A stretch of DNA of 64,000 nt from Kryptolebias marmoratus (GCF_001649575.2 NC_051444.1:20238498-20302497), one strand, 5' to 3'. Positions 46,170 through 59,295 are shown, numbered from the stretch's first letter. Numbers and translations: made by a program. The notes: generated by a model from the letters alone, not told the origin.

Positions 46170-46310
46170 GAAGAAGAAAATCATCCGTCCATTTTAGGGT
46201 TATGAGGAGCTGATGCCTATCTCCAGGAGTCAACAGGCAAGAAGGTGGGGTACACTCTGGGCAGGTTACCAATCCATCAGGATCATCTGATTTGCTGGTT
46301 AATATTCACA
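46170..46310 (+). repeat. Common teleost repeat R3, first half
   Basis: GGAGCTGATGCCTATCTCCA, GGAGTCAACAGGCAAGAAGG, GGGGTACACTCTGGGCAGGT and ACCAATCCATCAGG match the front half of the R3 repeat. The second half appears about 600 bp further on (46915-47125), same strand, so one copy may have been split by intervening DNA, or these are two fragments. Confidence 0.8.
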
Positions 46311-46914
46311 GTCATCCAGAACATGGTTCACTCAAAGGACAAAAAAACCCAAACACAAACCGAGCGGTGTGTTGTATGTGGTTCAGTGCTGGGAGGAATG
46401 TTCAAACCTCAATATAGTAGAAACTAAACAGCCTCTCCACAGATGCATGGCTCAACACAGGAGAGTCAGCTCTTCAGGACAAGACTCAGCTGTGCACCTA
46501 CAATTAAGGATAAGGGTCACTCTTTAGAGGACCAAAGTGTTCATAGTTTGGACATAAAAGACAGATGATGATTGAATGAGAAAACCTAACTTTAAACAGA
46601 GGTAGAAGACTCAGCTTTCTCAAACTTACCACAGAGCATTAGGTCTGATCCTTAGTCATTTCCCTCTTATTCACACCTTCATGCATGTGACCAAAGCATC
46701 TGTCTTGTGAGCCAGGCTAACAAAGACCTTAATGACTCTCAAGTGGGAGGGGAGTGAGGTTAATCTGAATGTAAATCTAGCTGTAATCTTAAAGCTTGGA
46801 AATCCACACTCTACACTTTTGAATTTAAAAAGCTGCCTGGAGGGGAAGCAAAAAATCTTCAGCTATAGAATATAAATTCAGTTGTTTGTTTTTTTAAACT
46901 TTTTAAAATTAATC
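46311..46914. other. Unassigned sequence between two halves of R3
   Basis: Separates the two R3 halves. It shows no clear terminal inverted repeats, so I cannot say whether it is an insertion or original sequence. Confidence 0.35.
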
Positions 46915-47125
46915 AACACAGATACACACACGATGAACAGCCACACCCACACACATACTCACACTTAGGGTCAATATAGAGGCTCCAGTTAACCAAATAT
47001 GCAGGATTTTGGACTGTGGGAGGACACCGGAGCACACTGAGAACATGCAAACAGGCCTCCATTAATGTTTGAACCAAGGACCTCACTGTGTGACAGTAGC
47101 ATTAACCACTGCATGTCACCGGCCA
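46915..47125 (+). repeat. Common teleost repeat R3, second half
   Basis: CACACTTAGGGTCAATATAG, TTTTGGACTGTGGGAGGACA, GAACATGCAAACAGGCCTCC and a decayed end (CAAGGACCTCACTGTGTGAC, TTAACCACTGCATG) match the rear half of R3. Confidence 0.8.
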
Positions 47126-48479
47126 AAAACTACAATATTTTATGTTATAAATTAAGCAGGACAGCAAAAGTGTAACAAACTGTGTTAAAATAACAATTAA
47201 TATCTATCAATTTTCTGAAAAAAAACCCCAAAACATTCCATCTGCAACGTTTTCAGATCAGAAACCCGACACATTTTGTTTCAGAGTGCACTTGAAGCGC
47301 TCAGGTGCGTTTTCACTGAATGAAGTCCAAGGCTGCATAATATGCCTCTTTTGACTGCTCTGGTTAGTTTAGTATCAAGCTGTAATTAATGTGAGCTGTG
47401 TATTTTATTTTTTTCCTACAATTTCATGTTCTTAATGTATCGGAAAATAGCTGTGATGAACAATAGTTACAGCCATATGTTTCCATTCTCCTGACATGCA
47501 TTTAGACTTCTCCTTGCATCACACCCAGCAATTTCTGCATTCATTTCAATCATCTCTTATGTTCATTGTGCCATTTAAGCAGTCCTTTTAATCGCCCAAG
47601 GATGTCCTTCAGTACGAGCACAACACTCAGAAATAGCGCAGTAACAGTTGTATCTACATTGTTGTGTCACGTCAAAACTGTTTTTTTTATGAATTATTGT
47701 GACACAGCTCAATAAAGACATAAAATAAAACAAACACAACATGTGTACCAGATTTTTAGAATGAGGGATTGCTTTCAGCTGAGTCCTTGTATGGGTTTGA
47801 CAGACAAGTTTCTGCAAGCGTCAAAAAACAAATGTTGCTGCACTTCAAACAGCTTCTGTGTAATTATTAACATTGAACATTTTTGTTTTGTAAAGTTCAA
47901 GCTTTTGTACAAAACTCTGATGTTAATAGTACGTTTGCATATCATTTTTTTATTTTTCAATGTGATGCAAAGATAGTTTAGGCATACACCCTAAACAAGA
48001 TGTTTTACAACAACTGAAGGCTCAAAGTTTGTAATACATTTCTTTCCCTCCTTGTAATTTGCGGTGTCAGAATGTTTTTGTTTTTTGCACACATGCCATG
48101 TGTTTGTCTCCACACAGCACAAGGTGAGAAACTAATTTACATATTTATAACTCTGTTTGATATCATTAATTTTATCTTTGATATATGCAGTGGTGTGTGT
48201 ATATGTTAGTGTGTGTGTGCTTGTGTGTGGTTCTGATTGATGTGCATTATGCTTCATCTCAGCATAAACTGCGGCTGAAGATTAAAGGAAAATGGGGATT
48301 CAGCAGAACGCTCTTAGAGTTGGTTCGCACGTAAGCAAGATAAGTGAAAATAAAAGTGCACACTCACACACATGCACACACATACAGTGACTAAATCTTT
48401 TCCACATTTGTTTCATCTGGCTGATCCGTTGATCTGTGTTTATTTAAAAACCAGAGACGCTGCAGATGCCAGATAACCC
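47126..48479. other. Unassigned non-coding sequence
   Basis: No gene or transposon recognised. GT-rich and CA-rich imperfect repeats lie near 48192-48230 and 48359-48386. Confidence 0.42.
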
Positions 48480-49000
48480 TTGGCTTCTCTCCCTCTCTGT
48501 TTTGCTAATTTAGATTAGCTTCATCAGCACTAAGTATTTTAGCATCTGTTTGCCAACAAACATGGTGACAGTCTTAAAGAATCATAAATCATCCAGCAAA
48601 ATGCCATCATAAAAAGATGCAATTAATTAGTCAACAACAACAACAACAACAAAAAAAGTTGATATTTTTTGCCTTTCCTGTCTCTGGTTAGGGAAAAGCT
48701 GTTTGTCTTTGTCTCCACTGCTAGGTCTTCCTCCCTCCCTCTTTGTTACATGTCATATTATTGAAATCTGCATCTGGCAGTATCCATCATAAGTGATCAA
48801 AGTATGAAATTCTAACTCTGGGGTAGCAAAATGATCATTATTTAGACAGGGGCACAAACACAAATAATATTTGAAATGAAAATTCAAACGCATTATGCTT
48901 GTCATTAATGGAGCATGATGAAGTGCAGCATTTGTAGCCAGCAGTCAGCTGCTGCCACTGTTCATTGTTAATGTGTGGCTTGAATGCTCTATAAAATATG
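48480..49000. promoter_or_regulatory. Candidate conserved regulatory block(s)
   Basis: Repeat-free segments with GCTAATTTAGATTAGCTTCA near 48504, GATGCAATTAATTAGTC near 48617, CTTGTCATTAATGGAGC near 48898 and GTTCATTGTTAATGTGTGG near 48959, interrupted by a CAA microsatellite (about 48633-48651). No coding frame. The site content resembles developmental enhancers; not tested by alignment. Confidence 0.25.
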
Positions 49001-52000
49001 TCCTGTTGGTATACGAAATCTAAAAAGCTGAAAAGTTGCTCTAAGTCTCACATCAGTAGCAAAGGCTATTTCACATGAACATAATGTCATGTAAAAGCTG
49101 ACAGCTGCTTTTGGCTGTGGCAGAAGTGGATGTGTCGGAATTTCCATAACACCGGGCCACAGGGTTTGATAAATAAATAATTAAACAAATAAATGCTAAG
49201 CATGTTAAAAATGTTAGCCCCNTTCACTACTAATGATTATCTCAACCTCATGCTCTATCACATATAATCAGTCGGCCACTTCAACGACCATCCACATTCT
49301 AGCTGATTTTTTACATCGTAGCAGGGTCATCCTCCAGTGTTAGGCAGCCTGAGGAATAGAACATGAATGACACTGGGCTTAATGTAAAGAAAGAAGAGAT
49401 CTTTGTCGAAGATGCAGTGCTGTAGATGTGACTGGGATCATGAAAACTGTTGCTCACATTTGTGACCATGATGGTTAATAAGCACAAAACTCCTCCTTCT
49501 GTTGAGGAGCAATTGTGTGTGGAGAATTGCAACACTCGTTTAGAGATTATTAAGTCACTGTGTTTCAGACAAACAAACTAAGGGTGTTTTGAAGTTCAAA
49601 GCAGCACAAATGGGGAAGAGAAAAAAGACAGAAAAGGGGAAAAGAGAAGTGACTGAGTTAAATGACCACTCATTTGCAAATATCTGGCTTGAATAATGAA
49701 TCAGTAGTGTTTTGTTTAAGTGGGAGGCAGTGCACTGAACTGTTACAGCATCTGGGATTGTTGGAAAGTGACAAAATCTGTGTAGCTGTGTAAAACTGAA
49801 AGACCGAAAACATAGATGTACGAGAATCAGCATTTAATAAAACTGAGACCCCATGTATATGAGAATCAAGACTGTGTTTTTTTTTTTTTTGCTCAGCCCT
49901 ACTGACCACTGCACCATTATAGCCCCTTTCACAAAGCAGTTAAGCAATATGGCTACAAAGATGACTTCTTCTTCAAGCCACCTTTGGCCATTCAAAAATC
50001 ACCAATCAAGCCAGTCATGTCTGGCGATGAGGTGAGCTTTCATAAATGAAGCCATCACTGCAGAAGCAGGCAAGGCGTGGAGTATTTCTCAACAGTATGA
50101 ACTTGGAGTACTATGCATAAAATGTGTCAGACATCCACCATTGTAAATACCATGACCTTTGTGGCTCAGAAGCAATGCTCAGCAGGTTGACTTTAACCTC
50201 CCATGCAATCTCAGTCTTTACATCACCCCAAGACTTCAAGAAAGTGCCTAGAAGTAAAAAGGGGATTATGTCACAGTAAGTGTAGTCATAACTGCAATGT
50301 GGTGACAGAAACCTAATGGGTTTATTGACAACTCAAATGACTGTTAATGGCTTGCATCTGCTCTGAATTGCTGCTATGCATGTTTAGCATTTGCCTAATA
50401 CCGTAAACTAACATGCATAAAGTACATCTTGTTTTTGTGTCAAGTCAAAGATATAAAAGTAATAATTAACCTGTGCCACACAAAAGGAAACTGCACGCAT
50501 GACTTCACCACTGTGACTCAGAAGCCTGCTTTATCACATTAACACCTTTCGATGAATGTGTCTGACAGTGAAGTGAAAAGCAAGCAGGCAGCACACATAC
50601 CTCCCTCGGGCATACATTGTTTACAGCCAATTAATTATCAAGCCTTTACAACAAATATTAGGGAATGCCAAGAAATCAGGATAGAGACACGTACCTGGTG
50701 AGCTGTGTGTGCACAAGTCTGTATTAGCCTTATCTTAATGGAAGCAAACTGGTGGTCTGATGGGAGGTTCTGTAAAGACAAAGAGATTAATGAATGCAGA
50801 GGCTGTGCACATAAACACACATGCTCATATGCCCGCGCACAAAGAGCTACATCAGTAAGTGTGTGTTTTTGCATGCATGAGTACATGCGTGTCACAGAGA
50901 TATGCTTGGAGAGTTCATGTGAAGGGTCCACTACATAGTTAACATTATCCACAAAAGGGCAAAGGGATGTTTTCACTGTGTTGCCATGGAAATGAAAGGG
51001 TTTTAGTTTACAGGGAGACAGGCAGGTGAAGGTAGAAAGAGTCTCACTCCCAGAATATTAATGATAGACTTACAGTGCAGAGAAAAAGAGTGTCTGCATC
51101 TTTAACTTTGTTAAATATCAAACTGATACTGCAACAGCAGAACGGCTTCACTGCAGCATATCTGGGCTCCTTTTTTTTGTTTCACCAGTGCATAATAAAT
51201 CTAGGAGATATGAAGTGGTAAATTATATATCTGGTATGTTTTGTTAGAAGATTTGAAAATGGTGTTTCAGGTGTGGGTGTTTTTAATAGTCTTTTTTTTT
51301 TTTTTCTGAAGACGAAAAAAAGTACTTCTATACAGTGCATACAACCACTAACGAGTATAACAAGTGCCTGCAGCAACACTCACAGGCTGCCTGCTGGCTT
51401 CATAAGCAATTGAGCAAGTTGGTGTCAGGTGCTAACAGAGCAGGAACAAAAGAGCTGGCTGGCTTCCTCCTTACCTAAACTATACAAATGCTGTATAAAA
51501 AAGACTGGATACACTATGTGAACTACAAAGACTTCAAGCTTGGCTCATCAAGGACTATAGGCCGACAGAACAGGACACCAGTGAGAGAGCAGGCCAAGAA
51601 CACTCGTTTCTTCAAAGAAGTGTTAGAAAATGACACGCACGCGCACACACACCTCCAACTGGGTGATACCAGAGCAAGGTTATCCACAGCTAAGAATATA
51701 AACTCTTAACTATGAACGATATACATGTTTCTGTATAATTTATTGCTGTACTCAAATTCATTCCAAACTCCCATCCACTCTACTCAGAAATTTAAAAAAA
51801 AACAGAATTTTCAGAAGTTTGCAAATCCTGTTCGCATGCACCAAAAGTAGCTTTCAAGATGAAGAATTTTAAAATCACTGTCTTTTGTGTTGTCATGTGG
51901 ACTGAAAATATTGAGCCTTTCAAATAGCATGGCATTCCACTTTCACTTTATGCCCCAGAAACTCAAATAATAATGGAGCTGATTTTCCTGTTTTTTTTTA

Positions 52001-53254
52001 TTGGGTTTTTTTGGGGTTTTTTTTACAATTTTCACTTTATCCCAGTTTTATTGGCGTCAAATTTGATTGTGTGATAGAAATAATTAGCAACTCAGAAGAA
52101 ACTGTAAACAGTATAAAAACATAGCTTTGGAGGAATCTTCAGCCAAGCCAAGCCAAGTCCAATATTTCTCTGTATTTTGACATGTTGTTAATGTGAAAAT
52201 TGTTGGCCCCTGTTGAAGCAGTGCAGGCTTTTCAACATTTCTGTTCAAATTGCATGGACAAAGAAAAAACTTAAATACAGAAAAAAAATATCAGTTTAAA
52301 ATAAAAATCTGGTGCAGTGTAGTGTAAACATGTGCACTTTCTGTTAAATCCATTGCATAGTTAATGGCTCCCTTCATGCAAAGTTATAACATAATGTCAT
52401 ATAAAACTAAAGCAACTAAACCAACAAGTTTAAACTATTTTTTTTATAATATTTAGTGATAAGAACAGGTGGCTACATTTGTTTGCAAAGCTATCTTCCT
52501 CAGAGAAACAACAGTTCAGGTGATTTCTGCAAAGTCCCAAGCAAAATTTTTGTATCTAATGGTTTGAAGAGAACTACAACATTTAGGAGATTATCTTATT
52601 TTTTTAGCAAAAACACATCAATATGCAAATATATATATCCAACACCAAATGGATTCCATATGTTGCTAAATAGACAAAGTGGCAGAGACTAGGATCACTA
52701 ATATCTATATGTATATATTAAACCAAACACATTCTGTATGATTTTATTCTGTGCACTGGTAAAAGATGTGTTTGTTTTTAAGTTGTATTACCTATGCTTT
52801 ACCCTTGAACAATACTGTGAACATAAACTATGTAAATTAAGTTTGCAGAGTTGTTTCCATGATGATACTTAAACAAACCAGTAATGAATACAGTCGGGGT
52901 GTGACAAAACAGGTGGTTTTTCTGTGTTTCTTGCTGAAAGCTATTTGTACTTGTTTTATCTTTATTTGTTTAAAAAACTTGCAGTTGAAAACAGCTGTGA
53001 AATCCATATGAGCATCCCTAAAGTGAGACAGTTGTGCACATTTACGCATGTGGCACAGCAGCAGTAACTCCATTCATTAAACATAATTGTTACTTCTTTC
53101 CAAGTCTGGAAGTTGTCTCAAAATGCAACAAAACCTAAATCTTTTTTTTTTTAAGTTTGTTTTTTAATTGTTTTCCTACCTTAATTTGACAGAATAAAGA
53201 AAATAAACTTGTAATTATTTTCAGTATTCCCTTTCACCCTACTCCCCGCAATTA
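49001..53254. other. Unassigned non-coding sequence
   Basis: Over 4 kb with no supported gene, RNA or named transposon. Features are a T run near 49876, a T run near 51291-51305 and A/T-rich tracts near 52005-52024. The open frames (up to 112 codons, 50638-50976 minus) show no domain. One undetermined base lies at 49222. Confidence 0.42.
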
Positions 53255-53506
53255 CATTTTAGCTCAGTGTTTGTTAAATTCACAGTTATAGCCATCCTTG
53301 GGTTTGTTAAGGCTGCTTATTTTGGGTGGCCATTTTGAATCAGACTGACCTTATTTGTAGATTTACCTAAAATGTTTACTTTGAGTTTCATTAAAATCCA
53401 CTTAGTGGTTTATGAGACATTTTGTTGACAGACAGACAAACACACACACATGGGCAAAACCACCACTGCCTGCCCCTCGCTTTTCAGCAAGTGGATGATA
53501 AAGATG
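53255..53506 (+). repeat. Dispersed repeat family R1, copy E
   Basis: Retains ACATTTTAGCTCAGTGTTTG, CACAGTTATAGCCATCC, GGTGGCCATTTTGAATCAGA, TTTCATTAAAATCCACTTAG, TGGTTTATGAGACATTTTGT, GACAGACAGACAAACACACA and an end near GTGGATGATAAAGATG. Same strand as the other four copies. Confidence 0.78.
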
Positions 53507-53820
53507 AAAACTGGAACCACTGCTGGAATTAGGTACGATCCGTCTTCTGGTTTCAAACCATGCCGCAGTTTTAAAAAAAGTCATGTTTTCAAAACTACTA
53601 CACTTTTCTGTCGTACTGTTCTTGCAGTTTAAACTCTTTTTAATGACATGCCAGAGACAGTGTGAGGTTTTCTCCTGTCATATGCTGGAAGCACCCCCCT
53701 CCCCCACATGTTACTGTGAGATGTCAGTCAGCTTTATGATGATGGCCAAAGTGAAACCCCTGACGCTCTCTCCCCTCATTAAAAAACAGACAAAGTCAGC
53801 TGTTTGGAAGTTTTCTGGTC

Positions 53821-53822
<2 letters not shown>

Positions 53823-53851
<29 letters not shown>
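53823..53851. repeat. Poly-A tract of 29
   Basis: An uninterrupted run of 29 A, the longest in the window. Upstream sequence shows no recognisable retrocopy or SINE, so its origin is unclear. Confidence 0.97.
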
Positions 53852-53853
<2 letters not shown>

Positions 53854-54183
53854 CAGTCTAGATCTTGGTTAACTAAATTTGGGTGGTATTTATATTATAA
53901 CTTTTATTAAGGTCTACCACCTTTGTGTTCATGGTGTTTTTACAACACTTCTGTTTTCTTATTTTGCTGATGTGTGTAGCAGTGTGTCAACACCAGAGTT
54001 AAAAATAACTAAATCATAACATAGTCATACCCAAACTTAACAATAAAGCAACATGCAATAATTTAGCAGCAATAATTATAGACAGTGTATCTTTTGTTTT
54101 TAAATAAAACAAACTAATTCACATGATAAATCCCCTAGTGTTTATTTTATTACGACAATACCATTAGTTTGTGTTATTTTTGC

Positions 54184-54935
54184 TCAGAGTTGGAACCTCA
54201 TGCCGACCCATGTTTCGTTGGAACATTGTTGGGACTTAAGAAGCCTCAGATGGTGCTGCATGAGAAACTGCACTGACACTCGGATCAATGCAGCCATATG
54301 GTTTTGTAAATATGTTGGAAAACTATTTTCACTCAACACAGTCTGCAGTCTGGAAATGAAACTTGAAACTGTATTACACAAAAAGGAAGCCTTAAATCAA
54401 CTTTGCATTAAAAAATAAAAAATAAAAAACTTTCTAGCTTATTTCAGATGGACAAAAACACGATGGAAATATGTTTTAAAGTCAGATTTCATCATGTTTT
54501 ATCTAGAAATAGAAGAGGATAAATAAAAAAAAGGCTATTATCGAAGAAAAGTGGAAAAGCCAGGATCTGTGATGTTGTGGGGGTGCATCAGAGCCAATGG
54601 GATAGGTGACTTACAATTGCACGTACAAAGTACCATTCATGTGGACATGTATTAAATTATAGATATACTATGCTATGATCAAAACAGTGGCTGTTCCCTG
54701 AGGGGTCTGTGGTTATTTCAGCAGGACAGTGTCAGACCTCATTCTGCATGACCTACAACAGTGTGGCTTCATAGACACAGTATGTGTGTGTGTGTGTGTC
54801 TGTGCATGACTGTCCAGACCTTTCTTTTATTGAAAATGTATGGCACATAATGAAGGGGGAAATCAGACGGCAACTATGGCGTGCTGAAGCAGCTGAAATG
54901 TTACATTTAACAAGAATGGACAGTAATTTCACCTT
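54184..54935 (+). pseudogene. Decayed Tc1/mariner-type transposon with transposase remnant
   Basis: The + strand translated in several frames gives KPGSVMLWGCI, RANGIGDLQLHVQSTI, WLFQQDSVRPHSA and FIENVWHIMKGEIRRQLWRA. These match, in order, the GxVMxWG block, the catalytic QQDNxxPH block and the PIENxW block of Tc1-like DDE transposases, which cut and rejoin DNA. The catalytic Asp of QQD and the Glu of IEN remain, but stops and frameshifts break the frame, and a TG microsatellite (54783-54798) has expanded between the last two blocks. The upstream part (from CAGAGTTGGAACCTCATGCC) belongs to the same repeat. Terminal repeats were not defined. Confidence 0.78.
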
Positions 54936-55879
54936 ATAATAGCATCAAAATGTTTCTTAAAGTCCATAAAAAGTTCAAAAGTGTAAATAAATAAATAGTA
55001 ATGAAGATATAGAACACTTCAGGCAACATGTGTTTCAGATTAGTTACATGTTTATTTAACATGTTTTCACATCTGAAAATACAGGATTTCCACAAGTAAA
55101 GTTCATGTAGGTTTCTTGTAATGGTAAATTCCAGAGTTGTTTTAAAATACAACAATGTTGGTTAATGTAGTATCTGAAAATAATTTCATTTGTATTTCGG
55201 TCTGTCAACTAGGTAGATATCAAAATTATTTTTTGAGGCATTTAAAAAATAAAAAAAGGCTTTTAAACTAATTTTGGAATTGGATTGTAAGGTTAAATCT
55301 AACTTTGGACTTTTACTCACATCATATCTGTGAGCGGCAACACATATTGTTACAGCTAAATGATTTGTTGCACAGCTGCTGTTCTCGGGTTTTGTTGAGA
55401 GCTCAGCACAGCTATTCTGTTTTGTTTTCTTACAAGTCTGATCTTTTTACTATAGTAAAAAAAAAATGCTTTCAGAATGCCATTTTATTTTTTTTTAAGC
55501 TGAATTAAAGAATAGTATTTTGCAGAAATAGTAGCTGTAACACTGACAATGTTTCATGGACAAATATGGGAAGGAAAAAAAATATTTATAAGCAGAATAT
55601 AGCTGCTGATAGACTACTAGTAGCAATAACACATTTCACTGCTCCTCTCTTGGTATCTTGAGAGTGTCTGCCTGTGCCTCTACCAAAAAAAAAAAAAAAA
55701 AATTCAATGTCTATTTTGTGCTACAAGCATCTTTCATCTCCTCTTTAGACTCTTGCTGCATAATCTCACCATATTTTGTATTGTGAGAGCATCTCAGAAG
55801 CTTAACAAGGTTTGTAGTGCTGCCACAGGTCTTCCCACACACTGCAAGCAGCACTGACAGACAACTAAAATAGTTCCAA
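54936..55879. other. Unassigned non-coding sequence
   Basis: AT-rich, with an A run near 55684-55701. No gene or repeat recognised. Confidence 0.42.
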
Positions 55880-56340
55880 ACAAATAAGCTCGTCGTCCAA
55901 CGTCAACGCCAACACTGGGTTCCAGAGCATCGCACATTTATAGTTTGCATCATCCCATTCACATTCCCAAGAAATCTAAAGCTGCTGCTTGGTTCACGCT
56001 GCTGTGAGACACATGAGGCACCTGGCATGTTCGCTTGCATCAGTGGCTCGCTGCTCAGAGTTTGTGATAAACTCTATTTCCAGAAGAAAGTCTGAGGGGA
56101 TGCAGCTAAATTTGTAGATCCCGTCAGTCATCCAGGCCATGATAACTTTAAATAAGAAACAACTACTTATTGTTTCTCATTAGAAAGGTTTCTTCGCTTC
56201 TCACCGCGGATTGGCCTAAAAGTCATAACAAGGAAAAATCAAATGGGTCATTAGAGATTCATGAGTCACTGAACCAAATGTCCCTTCTGTGAGTCATTTG
56301 GTTTATAGTCACTACTGAGTGTTTACCAACCTGGACAAGA
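55880..56340. promoter_or_regulatory. Candidate conserved regulatory block
   Basis: About 450 bp of repeat-free, more balanced sequence in an AT-rich region, with CATTTATAGTTTGCATCATC near 55934, GATAACTTTAAATAAGAAAC near 56140 and GATTCATGAGTCACTG near 56256 (AP-1/MAF-like TGAGTCA). No open frame of interest. Enhancer-like by eye only. Confidence 0.23.
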
Positions 56341-56664
56341 ACATATTGGGCATAAGCTTCAAGATGTGAAAGGTTTTAGGCCAGCCTCTCTGCTTAATAT
56401 TGTTTTTTCCCATTTGATATTGATAGCTTCCTTCAATCCTCCCCCAAACCTGTCCTATTTGTCTAAAATGTGCATACAATTGTCCTCAAAGGAGAGTCCT
56501 TTATCCATTGTGCTAAGTCCTGCCTTGAAGCGCTGCCCCTTTCCTATTGCCCCATGCACTTATAGACAGGTTGTTTACTTTCCCCAGTATAATATCTGAT
56601 CACTCCTTGCTGCAATGGTCTGTGCTAAACTCAGACTGTGTTGAGATGTTTTATCCTTTCATTC

Positions 56665-56860
56665 ACGCCTAAGGACAATTCAGATTTACCAATTAATCTA
56701 ACATGCATGTTTTAGTCTGTTGGAGGAAACCAGAGTACCTGGAGAAAACCAACACGTGCATATGAAGAACATGCAAATTCCACACAAAAAGGCTTGGAGG
56801 CAAACGTTAAATCTTTATGCTGTGAGATAACAGCTCTAATGCGTCACCGAGCCATCCACA
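56665..56860 (+). repeat. Common teleost repeat R3, copy
   Basis: CCTAAGGACAATTCAGATTT, CCAATTAATCTAACATGCAT, GGAGGAAACCAGAGTACCTG, GAGAAAACCAACACGTGCAT, GAACATGCAAATTCCACACA and a decayed end (ATGCGTCACCGAGCCATCC) match the rear half of R3 in its usual order. Confidence 0.85.
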
Positions 56861-59159
56861 CATCTGAGCTTAGATTTCTTAACTTAGCTTTTTTATGCTG
56901 CTGAAAGTTGGCAATAAAATGTGGGCCAAACAAAGAATTTCCAGAAACCACAGGTTTCTTTGTGTTTTTTGCTGATATTATTAATGGTAAGTCAAAGACA
57001 ACCACAGACCTTTTTTTTTTTTCTTCACAAACTCCTAAAAACACATGAACAAAAGATGATTCAGTGGAGTTAATACATTTTTATACATTCAAAAATAAAC
57101 AGATAATATTTGTAACTGCATTTCAGTTCTTGACTCCGACAAAGCTTTAATTATTACTTCTGTAAATAACGTTTTACAATATTCTGTACCACTAACATTA
57201 ACCTCAAAGCTGTCAGTGTGATTACCACATTCAGCACTAATTTATATCCTTTGAATACTCTTTCTTGTATGTTCTGCTGTGAATTCAACGCAATAAGAAA
57301 AAAAAGGTTATTAGTCAATAAATTCTCAAGAAAACGACTTTGTGAAAAAAAATAATAATACAAAGGTCAAACACACTGAGAAGTGGAGCATGATTACAGT
57401 TATTGTAATGTGATGAGTGTGATTTACAAAATCATTTAAAAAAAATTAACCATAGTTTTTCAACAACTACTATATTGCAGGGTTTTTTTAAAGATTAAAA
57501 TCCAAACTATGGTAAAAATCCAAGTTATAGATTATTGTGATCTGTGGAGATTACTGTAAATGTGATGATTTAGACAATGAGGCAGGAATAAAAAGTCTCT
57601 CAGTGCTCTTTGCTCCAACTGTCTATATGCCCCCAAACAACACAGTTTTTAGGTGAATTGGTTCCTTGCTGTGTCTGGTTTTCTCTCACTGAGCTTGTAT
57701 ATTCAGGACTAACTGTAGGTTCAAGCCATTTGCAGTAGGTCATTAGGGGTTGTAAACATGAGCTCAAGTCATACATTATCCAGCATTTTAACATTAAATT
57801 AGTTATTCTCACATTTAAATCTGGAGGAAAATACTTTGATCAATGTACACATACATTTGCAAGATCCAGAAAGGCAGATGCAAGTTATTGCAACACATAC
57901 TTGTGGATTTCAGGATTTTTTGTTCAACTTCAACTGATACAAACATACTGTTTTCATCAAAACTTCATTCTGTTCATTCACACTGATTTAACAACTCCTT
58001 AACAACAGAAATTACCCGAGGACACTGGATCACAGGCGTAAATAGTCCAGTGTAGTGCTTTTAGCCCCTGGTTATTATAGATATTTTTGTACCAAACAGT
58101 TCTAAAGACGTCCTGGGGGTGTAAGGACTGTTAGTTTTACTATGGAGTGGTTTTAAGTACTTATGTGTTTGCTTCTGAACCACCGAAGGAACACTGTGAA
58201 TGTACAACACTTGGCCAACAGTCCACATGGCCATGACTGTTATGTATGTGACTTTTATCAATAACAACAGAGGACACCATAGTTGGAGCTGTGTGTTGTG
58301 GGTCTTTTTTTAATTATTTTTTGGAACAGAATTTTAAAGAATGCTTCAGACATTCAGAAGAAGCTGAGACTTGTACGACAGATCTGCCTACTTTGTGCTG
58401 CACATGTTTAAAGTAGACCATGTCACAGCAAACAACAGCACCAGTTAAGTAGCTTTTACTTTAGCAATGCAAATGCAGTTTAAGTAGTGTGGGGGAGAGA
58501 AGATGGTTTGATTTGTTTTTGCAGTCAACTTACTTTTATGTAATCACATCCCATTATGTCATTCAAGAGTCCTAATTGAGCTAAAAAAAGAGCTTACTCT
58601 GAAGTAAGAGATAAAAAAAAATATCTGATAAACATAAATACATAAGGACTATGAATGGCCACAGTATAGCCAGTGGAAAACACACAAAAAGGCAAACTAC
58701 CTCTAATGGTTATGAGGACCGTAAAGTGGCCCAAAAGCCCCTTATTATGGGGAATTTGTGGATGGGGGATCAGTGAAAGACCCTGGTTCTTGGCACTTTC
58801 AGAGAAGAAAACAAAACATATATTTTATACGTTTACAATCTTAGGTTTTTGATATGCACACAACAATAATTATTTTTTCATTACTCTCATTTTACGACTT
58901 CATATTCTTTATAAAATACAACACTTTCTATCATTTAACATTTGCAACCTTCATACAACTATGTGAAGAGCTTCTAGACTAGCTTTGAACAAATGTGACC
59001 TATCTTTGTTTGCATTCATCAAACAGCTGTAGATTCACTCAGAAATGTGCTGTCTTCACACTGAACAAAAAAAAGAGAAAAATTCATTCATTATTTACAG
59101 CAGACATGCCAATGCAAACTTTTTTGCCTTATTAACCTAAATGATTTTTTTTTTCTCAA
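56861..59159. other. Unassigned non-coding sequence
   Basis: AT-rich, stop-dense in all frames; no gene or repeat recognised. Confidence 0.42.
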
Positions 59160-59295
59160 GCGAACAGCACAGCTGTGGTGCATAAATCCGTAATATAATC
59201 ATGGAAAGCAAAGCAATTATTCTTGCTTTGATTCATTCATTTGCCATGCTCATTTTATCTTGAAGGTTTACATTTTATTGTCCGTCATTAGACTT
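59160..59295. promoter_or_regulatory. Candidate conserved regulatory block
   Basis: A compact repeat-free block with an E-box CAGCTG near 59169, GCATAAATCCGTAATATAAT near 59179, GCAAAGCAATTATTCTTGC near 59207 and GTCCGTCATTAGAC near 59280. The texture and CAATTA/TAAT cores fit an enhancer; not tested. Confidence 0.27.

Noticed and set aside
53507..53851. Retrocopy ending in the 29-A tract
   Set aside because: Upstream sequence gives no recognisable gene or SINE, and no flanking duplication was found.
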